Below are positions 58,095 to 64,000 of a DNA stretch of 64,000 bases, piece by piece. The notes beneath the pieces are model-generated. The model was given only the letters and a program-made list of their open reading frames with translations, was not told the DNA's origin and ran no database searches. Location: contig CM027377.1 in NCBI GenBank assembly GCA_015680905.1, forward strand, positions 36,604,501 through 36,668,500, read 5' to 3'. The DNA comes from Coptis chinensis (Eukaryota; Streptophyta; Magnoliopsida; Ranunculales; Ranunculaceae). The position numbers and the translations under genes are program-made. Numbering within the stretch: the stretch's first letter is position 1; every line of letters starts with the position of its first letter.

Positions 58095-58614
58095 TGATAA
58101 GTACCAAAAACTGTGTTTTAAATCCCGTAGAGACATTACATTTGGGTTAATTATGTGTTTAATAAATGTAAATTAATTGTATTTTCATGTTTTCACAGGT
58201 TTCAACAGACAACGATAAAATACACACAAAACCTGCGTTTTAGCAAGAAATACAGCCGAATAAAGCTTGGACTTGAAATCTTCAGTATCAGCTCATTTAA
58301 AGCTCCAAACTGCCAACAAAGCTCATGGACTCAGAGAACCATGAAACAAGTTGAAGAATCCAAACTTGAGTCCCTAAGCCAGCTAAAAAAGAGATTTTCG
58401 GATAAAAAACTTGGTCAAAGTGACCTAAATCAGCTCGAAAGTCAGGAGAAAACTTCAAAAGACGATATCTTCCATCTCCTAACTCTGATTCAAGCATTTG
58501 ACTAGCTAAAATGATCAGCGTAGAAAACTCTACGTAACGGTATCTAGCTTCCAAAAAATGGCCGTACAGTTTGGAATATGAAGATAAAGCCAAAAATCCA
58601 GTGCTGTTTTGAGA
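58095..58614. mobile_element. Truncated LTR with TGATAAG start
   Basis: TGATAAGTACCAAAAACTGT at 58095, then AATCCCGTAGAGACATTACA and ATTATGTGTTTAATAA, resemble the starts of the Athila LTR (26110) and the solo LTR (39791). The right end (TTATCA) and a second copy of the flanking TTAAC were not found, so the unit is probably cut by the LINE. The 116-codon open frame within it has no known domain. Confidence 0.7.
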
Positions 58615-58960
58615 ACATAGGATGGGTTAGAGATAACATAGGAAGTTAGAGAATGGGGACAGTGTTAGAAGCGATGGGTTGTGAGATAACATAGGATACT
58701 GTTTTGATCTGGTGCTCCTTTTCTTACCTAAAATAGAGAAAAAACTGATCTTTCGTAGGTTTCTTATCTAGTCTTGCTGGTTTTGCTTTCTACTAATAGT
58801 AAAATCCTCCATTGCTAAACAGTGGTAGTTTATTAGTGGAAGTTTATAGATTTCAGCCTCTAAGGTAAAATCCTCCGCTATTTATAGTGTGAGTTCGCAG
58901 AGGAAATATATTGTGCTTGTTCTTCTTTCTCCTTAGACAGCTTAAGCTACGCCTTTTCTC

Positions 58961-59813
58961 ATGGCTTCTGCGAGCAGTGTAAATGGGCAAGCTGTTCCTC
59001 GTAACACGTCTTGGAGGTCCCTGTTTGGTCGGTTTGGGTCGTCAGAATCCATGGTAGCCTTTAAGTCTTTCTCTCCGATCTATGTTGATGGAGTGGCTGA
59101 GTTTCCGTTGGATTTACTGGAGCAAGGTATAAAGGAGTGGGATGAGTATTTGGTTGGTTATTTTCTAGATAAAAGATTGTCATTTCCGATGGTAAAGGAA
59201 GTGTTGCAGAGAAAATGGAAATTGAAAGGGTCCTTTGATATCACCACAGATAAAGAGCTTTTCTATATGAGTTTTACGAGCTCAGAGGATCGCCAAATGA
59301 TCTTAGATGAAGGTCCTATCTTTATTGCTGGCAGAGTGTTTGTAGTAAAGCCATGGACAGTGGAGGTTGATAATTACAAGAACAAGGTGGCCTCCATACC
59401 TCTATGGGTAAAGCTAATGGATGTTCCGAAAGAAATGTGGACTTTTGATGGACTTTCGTACCTCGCAAGCTTAGTGGGTGGCACACCTATGTTTATGGAT
59501 GATCGACGACTAAAAAGAAAAGACTATCTTTTGCTAGATTTTGTATTGAGTTCCCAAAGAACTATGATTATAAGGAAGTTATAACAGTGAAAGCAGGGAA
59601 CCGAGAGGTTGTTATACCTCTGGAATATCCATGGAAACCGAAGTCTTGCAAAAACTGTAATAAATTTGGGCACTCAGCAGACCAATGCTCTGGTAGACCA
59701 ACTAGGGTATGGAGACAAAGGGCAGTTCCGCAAAATGGTGGAGAAACCATAAGAGCCGCCAGAACAAGAGGAGATACTCACAGCCAAGAGGGTATTGTTA
59801 TCGAAACTGACTA
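58961..59813 (+). pseudogene. LINE ORF1, DUF4283 and zinc knuckle part
   Basis: The ATG at 58961 starts MASASSVNGQAVPRNTSWRS. The DUF4283 region (about residues 50-200) includes VKEVLQRKWKLKGSFDI, ILDEGPIFIAGRVFVVKPW and IPLWVKLMDVPKEMW. A frameshift near 59510-59540 moves the frame, which then gives VVIPLEYPWKPKSC and the knuckle CKNCNKFGHSADQC (CX2CX4HX4C, about 59646-59690). ORF1 is the RNA-binding protein of the LINE ribonucleoprotein. Confidence 0.85.
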
Positions 59814-60459
59814 AGGGATCCAAGAAGGAGCAGGGTCACAAACAGTTGCTGTGGTGATTTCAGATTCAAGTAGCAATGAGGAAATTGGGCAGCACGCTGC
59901 TATGGCTGAAGCTGTAGTAGATATTCAGGTTGTTGGACCAATGTTAGCGGTAGGTTTGGCCGACCTAAATGCAGGTGTAAATGCGGCTGTCAGTGGACAA
60001 AATGATGGTGCTAACTGTCAAAACCTAAGAGGCGCATCTCCACAGGGTGAAACAAGGCATGATAACCAATTGATGGTTATAGGAGTTTCTGATTGCAATG
60101 ATAGTGCTGATGTTTTACAAGAGGTAGAGCATAGCTGCGAGATGGTGAGGGTACAGAGTGGGGAGGACGATAGGCCGTTACATCACTTGCTACCAGATAA
60201 CACTCTTGCACAACAGTTTCTCAGTGAAGGGGGTATGTTTGAATGCCTTGCAGCAAGAGAAGACCTTGAGGACGACATTTCTGATGCAGAACTGGAACTT
60301 TTTGGTGATAGGACTCCTCCACCTATACCAGTTACACTGTTAGTACAGACTCGAAGTCAAAAGAAGAATAGAAACCATAATCAACACCAAGCACAGGTAG
60401 TTTCCAGTAATAGAGGAAAAGAGAGAGGCCGAGGGCATGGAAAGAGAAAAGCTCATTGA
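59814..60459 (+). pseudogene. LINE ORF1 C-terminal region
   Basis: After a stop at 59811-59813 an open frame from 59851 (MVISDSSSNEEIGQHAAMAE) runs 202 codons. It is low in complexity and acidic, ending in a basic tail (GKERGRGHGKRKAH). Such variable linkers with a basic end are usual for the ORF1 C-terminus of plant L1 elements. No domain seen. Confidence 0.65.
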
Positions 60460-61200
60460 TTCTCATCATGATAAGAGTGTGTAGCTAGAATGTGCGAGGG
60501 TTAAATGACCACACAAAAGCTAGACAGCTTAATTTGTTTAGTAGAAAAAAGAACATTAGTTGTATGGGTATTTTGGAAACAAAGGTGAAAAGAGAGAAAT
60601 TCCTAGCTATATCTGGAATAGTTTGTCCTTCTTGGGAAAGTATGCATAACTATGCAAGCGATGATAGTGGTAGAGTTTGGATTGTATGGAATCCGGATAT
60701 TATGGAGATTACGAAAGAGCTGGAGACGGCGCAATTTATTCACTGTAAGGTGTCTATCTTACAATATGATCTCCAGTTTACCTTGACAGTTATATATGCT
60801 AGTAATAATAATGCGGAGAGACTGATTCTCTGGGAGGAATTGAAGTTTCTCAGTCATGGCATTCAAGGACCGTGGTGTGTTATGGGTGACCTGAATAATG
60901 TACTCTTCTCGCACGAAAGAATTGGGGATGTGGCAGTCCACCAGAGGGAAACAACTCCACTAGCAAACTGCTTAAATGCTTCTGGGCTTTTTGATCATAC
61001 AGCAACAGGATGCTTCTATACATGGAACAATGGGGGTGAGGTTGTCAGGAAATGGTCAAAGCTAGATCGGTGTCTGGTGAATTCTTCCTGGTCTTCCATG
61101 CAGTTGGCTACGAGTGTAGAATTTCTAACTTAGGAGTTTTCTGACCACTGCCCAATAGTTATGTCTTTTCTGAATAAAATAAGAAGTTGACCACCGTTTC
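60460..61200 (+). pseudogene. LINE ORF2 endonuclease domain
   Basis: The region opens NVRGLNDHTKARQL, with GILETKV (catalytic Glu block), IVWNPDIMEIT, VMGDLNNVLFSHE (Asp block), CFYTWNN and WSKLDRCLVN, and SDHCPIVMSF (His block) near 61140. This is the apurinic-type endonuclease order. A stop lies at 61131-61133, and there is no intact ATG start. Confidence 0.9.
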
Positions 61201-61824
61201 GGTTTTGCAATTTTTGGCGACTTCATGAGGATTTTGCACCTACCCTTGCTCAATGCTGGAATATTCAAGACCATGGTAACCCACCGTACATGCTATCATG
61301 CAAACTGAAAGCTTTAAAGGCTGTTCTAAAGGGCTGGGCTCGCTCCTTTTGTCATGATGCCCACAGACTAGTGGAGGAAACAAGAGAAGAGCTAAGACAA
61401 CTTCAAGTGAGACTACAGGTGAACCCTCTAGATTCTTCTTTATGCTGTCAAGAGAGTGCCACAAGGCGCAAACTTTGTCTTTTGATCAAGATGGAGGAGG
61501 CGGACCTTTTTCATAAGACTAATATTGAGTGGGTTTGTTTCGGGGAGAAATGTAATGCCTTTTTCTTTAATGCAATAAAGGAGAAGAAGTCTAGGAGCGT
61601 TGTATGGTGTATAAAAGACAAGGAGGGAAATCTCAGAGAGGGCCAGATGGAGGTTAAAAATGCTTTTATTGAGTACTACAAGGACTTTCTGGGTATCACC
61701 TCACCTACTACTTGTGACCATGCAGTCTTTAATGATCTAGTTATCTCTGAAGTGGATAATCGCACAAGTCTACAGCTGGCTTCCCCTATCAACATTCTTG
61801 AGATAAAAAGAAGCTCTTTTTGAT
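61201..61824 (+). pseudogene. LINE ORF2 linker between endonuclease and RT
   Basis: Helical linker of 177 codons (61290 on) with KLKALKAVLKGWARSF, LCLLIKMEEADLFHKT and ERCNAFFF-like sequence reading EKCNAFFFNAIKEKKS. This is the normal spacer of plant L1 ORF2. It ends with a frameshift and stop at about 61823. Confidence 0.85.
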
Positions 61825-62892
61825 ATGAATGATAATAAAGCTCCGGGCCCTGATGGGTTTAATGCTTTCTTTTTCAAGAAGTGTTGGGATGTTGTTGGAA
61901 ATGACGTTATAAGAGCCATCCAGCACATTTTCAAACATAAGCAGATGCCAAGAGGTACAAATTCCACTATTCTTAGTCTTCTTTCTAAGAATAGAATATC
62001 TTCTTGTGTTGATTCTTTTAGACCTATTGCATGTTGCAATATTATTTATAAATGTGTATCTAAAGTTCTCACAAGCAGAATGAAATCATGTATTTCTTCT
62101 TTGATTTCTTGTGCACAATCGGTGTTTGTTCTTGGGAGGACTATACAGGATAACTTGTTGCTTGCTCATGAACTTTTGCGAGGTTATGGCCGAAAGAGAG
62201 GACCAAAAAGGTGTGCAATAAAGCTGGACATCAAGAAGGCCTACGACTTTATAAGCTGGAATTCCCTCTTGATGATACTACAAAGATTTAAGTTCCCTCC
62301 GTTGTTTGTTGAATGGCTGAAGATGTGCTTCTCGTCCCCGTTTTACTCCGTTCTAGTTAATGGGACACCTGAAGGATATTTTGAAGGCAAGCGAGGGCTA
62401 AGGCAAGGCGACCCGGTCTCTCCATATCTCTTTGTTCTTGTGATGGAGGTGTTAAGTGCTATGCTGCAACAAGGGCTTAGGTCTAAGTCTATCCATGCTC
62501 ACTCCAAGTGTAGAAAGATTGGTATCTCTCATCTTTGTTTTGCCGATGATGTAATGCTCTTCTGTAAAGGTGATATGGAGTCTCTTCTGGCGATAAAAGA
62601 TATTTTGGCCTCATTTTCTAATGCAACAGGGCTACAGCTCAGTAATGCAAAAACTACTCTCCTCACTGGTAGCATGTCTGAGGAAGAAGGGCTACAACTT
62701 GCAGATGTTCTAGGAATCTCCTTGGCTACTCCTCCAGTCTCCTACCTAGGCTTACCTCTCACGGCCACCAGATTGGGTATTAGGGAATGCCTCCCACTCA
62801 TTGAGAAAATAACGGGGAGAATTTCAAATTGGAAAAATGCATCTCTTAGCCGAAAGGTGAGGAAGGTGCGCACTTGTTTCGGTCGGTCCTAG
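61825..62892 (+). pseudogene. LINE ORF2 reverse transcriptase domain
   Basis: A 355-codon open stretch with the non-LTR RT blocks NDNKAPGPDGFNAFFFKKCW, DSFRPIACCNIIYKCVSKVL, RTIQDNLLLAHELL and AIKLDIKKAYDFISW, then GLRQGDPVSPYLFVL and CFADDVMLFC (FADD active site intact), followed by YLGLPL. The frame is lost near 62870 by a shift. It would copy LINE RNA at a nicked target; here it is disrupted. Confidence 0.95.
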
Positions 62893-64000
62893 CCTCCTTC
62901 CAAACGTATTGGGCGAAAACCTTTGTTTTGCCGAAAACAGTGCTGGATAAGGTGGCAAAGCTATGTAATAGGTTCATCTGGGCTGGATCTTCTATGGAGA
63001 GAATGATGCATCATGCGAGTCATGAAACTCTGAGAGTGGCTAAAAACCAAGGTGGGCTTGGGCTGCTAGATCCTAGAACTTGGAATAAAGCGGCGTACTG
63101 TTGGCTTGTTGTCAAGATTGCTCAGAAATATGATTGCTTGTGGGTGAAATGGACATGGGAGCACCAAATAAAGGGTGGATATTTCTGGACTATGAAGGAA
63201 CCCAAGGACTGTTCTTGGGTGTGGAGAGGCATCCTTAGGCATAGGGAGGCTACTTGGAAGAGTGTGAGATACAGTATTGCTAATGGGTGGAAAACGAGCT
63301 TCTGGCATGATCCGTGGTGTTCTGGTCCTTTAATCTTCAACGCCCAAGCTAGAGAACTGCTAGCGACTTCTATTCCTGATGATGCTTGTGTTGGATCGAT
63401 AATTGAAAATGGGAGTTGGTCAAATGTTATTTGTCAATTACCGAGCTACGAACTGAAAAAGTGGATCATGGAAACGGAGGTAAACAGCTTCTTGATAGAG
63501 GATCGAGTCATCTGGACACCAACTAGCACTGGTCGCTTCTCCCTTGCATCGGGGTATCTCTCGCTCAAGAAAATTCGAGGAAAAGTAAAATGGTTCAAGC
63601 TAGTTTGGGGTAAGTTATCGGTGCCCAAACACTCTTTTACTGTATGGCAGCTCTTCTCACGGATCATTGCCCACCCAAAATAGACTTATGTTTAAGAAAG
63701 TTATAAATGTATCCAAATTGTTGTCTATGTCTTGGTCAATGGAATGTTCTTAGATCTTTTTTTTTTGTGCGTGCTTTCAGCAAGTTTGGGCGAGGATAAA
63801 GCTAGCTATGGGCTTGTCTGGGCAGGTGAAGCAATCACATGAAGAGTGGTACTTCTTAACGAGACTATGCAGAGCGAACTCAATGCAAAACGAAATTCTG
63901 CAGGCCTTCACTTGTGCAACAGTCCATGCGATATGGAATGAGCGGAACTGGCGATTAAAGAAAGGTAGGAAAAGACTATCGAGTATCTTGAGTATGCAGA
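62874..64000 (+). pseudogene. LINE ORF2 thumb and zf-RVT region
   Basis: Continues in a new frame: NRFIWAGSSMERMMHHASHE, GGLGLLDPRTWNKAAYCWLV, WRGILRHREATWKSVRYSIA, GWKTSFWHDPWCSGPL and the zf-RVT block FKLVWGKLSVPKHSFTVWQL. A stop lies at about 63681, and the sequence to 64000 is a degraded continuation. A T run occurs at 63758-63766. The RNase H found in some plant L1 elements would lie beyond the edge. Confidence 0.85.

Larger units (their letters stand above)
58615..64000 (+). mobile_element. Plant L1-type LINE, degenerate, truncated by the window edge
   Basis: ORF1 (DUF4283 domain plus zinc knuckle) and ORF2 (endonuclease, RT, zf-RVT) are in the normal order on the plus strand. The 5' end lies between 58505 and 58960 and was not fixed. 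GATGGGTT plus GAGATAACATAGGA occurs twice (58621 and 58673), and GTAAAATCCTCC twice (58799 and 58865), in the presumed 5' UTR. Multiple frameshifts and stops show an old, inactive copy. Poly(A) tail and target duplication would lie beyond 64000. Confidence 0.85.

Noticed and set aside
58155-58505. 116-codon plus-strand frame after the Tat integrase
   Set aside because: It lies within the truncated TGATAAG-type LTR and has no recognisable domain.
1-64000. tRNA, rRNA, CRISPR or bacterial-type operon signals
   Set aside because: None seen; the content is that of plant nuclear DNA.

Overview
The window is nuclear DNA of a flowering plant, probably a eudicot. It is AT-rich and intron-free in what can be read. 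It is dominated by plant-type LTR retrotransposons, MITEs, a CACTA transposon and a plant L1-type LINE. I see one convincing host gene, an intronless AP2/ERF transcription factor of the ESR/DORNROSCHEN type at 14090-15301. I see no tRNA, rRNA or CRISPR array.

Region 1 (1-16.4 kb) holds the gene and its flank. It opens with the broken 3' end of a Ty1/copia element (RNase H tail and 3' LTR). A roughly 10 kb non-coding stretch follows, with eight recognisable terminal-inverted-repeat MITEs (2532-12313). Two of these carry TTA target-site duplications. The stretch also has a 317 bp and a 153 bp tandem duplication, an (AT)n run, and a poly(A)-only retroposed insertion with a 13 bp target duplication. 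The ERF gene has a TATA box at 13966 and an ATG at 14090.

Region 2 (16.4-58.1 kb) is a nest of transposons inside one degenerate Ty3/gypsy element of the Tat/Ogre type. That element has its PBS at 16990 and its domains in the order gag, PR, RT, RNase H, a second 'archaeal' RNase H, IN. Exact target duplications show the nesting. A 3.3 kb solo LTR (18028-21363, TSD TCGCT) sits in gag. A CACTA transposon (21432-45614) also sits in gag. Inside the CACTA element lie a LINE fragment and a complete 19.2 kb Athila-like element (26110-45271, TSD AATGA). The Athila-like element in turn holds a 1.4 kb solo LTR (39791-41178, TSD CTATT). A minus-strand copia element (48211-56297, TSD CTACT) splits the Tat RNase H and carries a solo LTR of its own family (50080-51340, TSD CTTCT). 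A truncated LTR abuts the end of the Tat integrase at 58095.

Region 3 (58.6-64 kb) is a plus-strand plant L1-type LINE (DUF4283/zinc-knuckle ORF1; endonuclease-RT ORF2). It has several frameshifts and stops and runs off the window.

The most unusual part is the 9 kb between integrase and 3' LTR of the Athila-like element. It carries three diverged paralogous ORFs of what looks like the 'putative plant transposon protein' type (36088, 38191, 39451). Between the first two lies a promoter-like module: six direct AACGG(T/C)CA motifs, a TATA box 20 bp on, then an intact 39-codon ORF for a single-pass membrane peptide (37714-37833). Family names, lineages and domain names rest on recognition by eye, without database searches.
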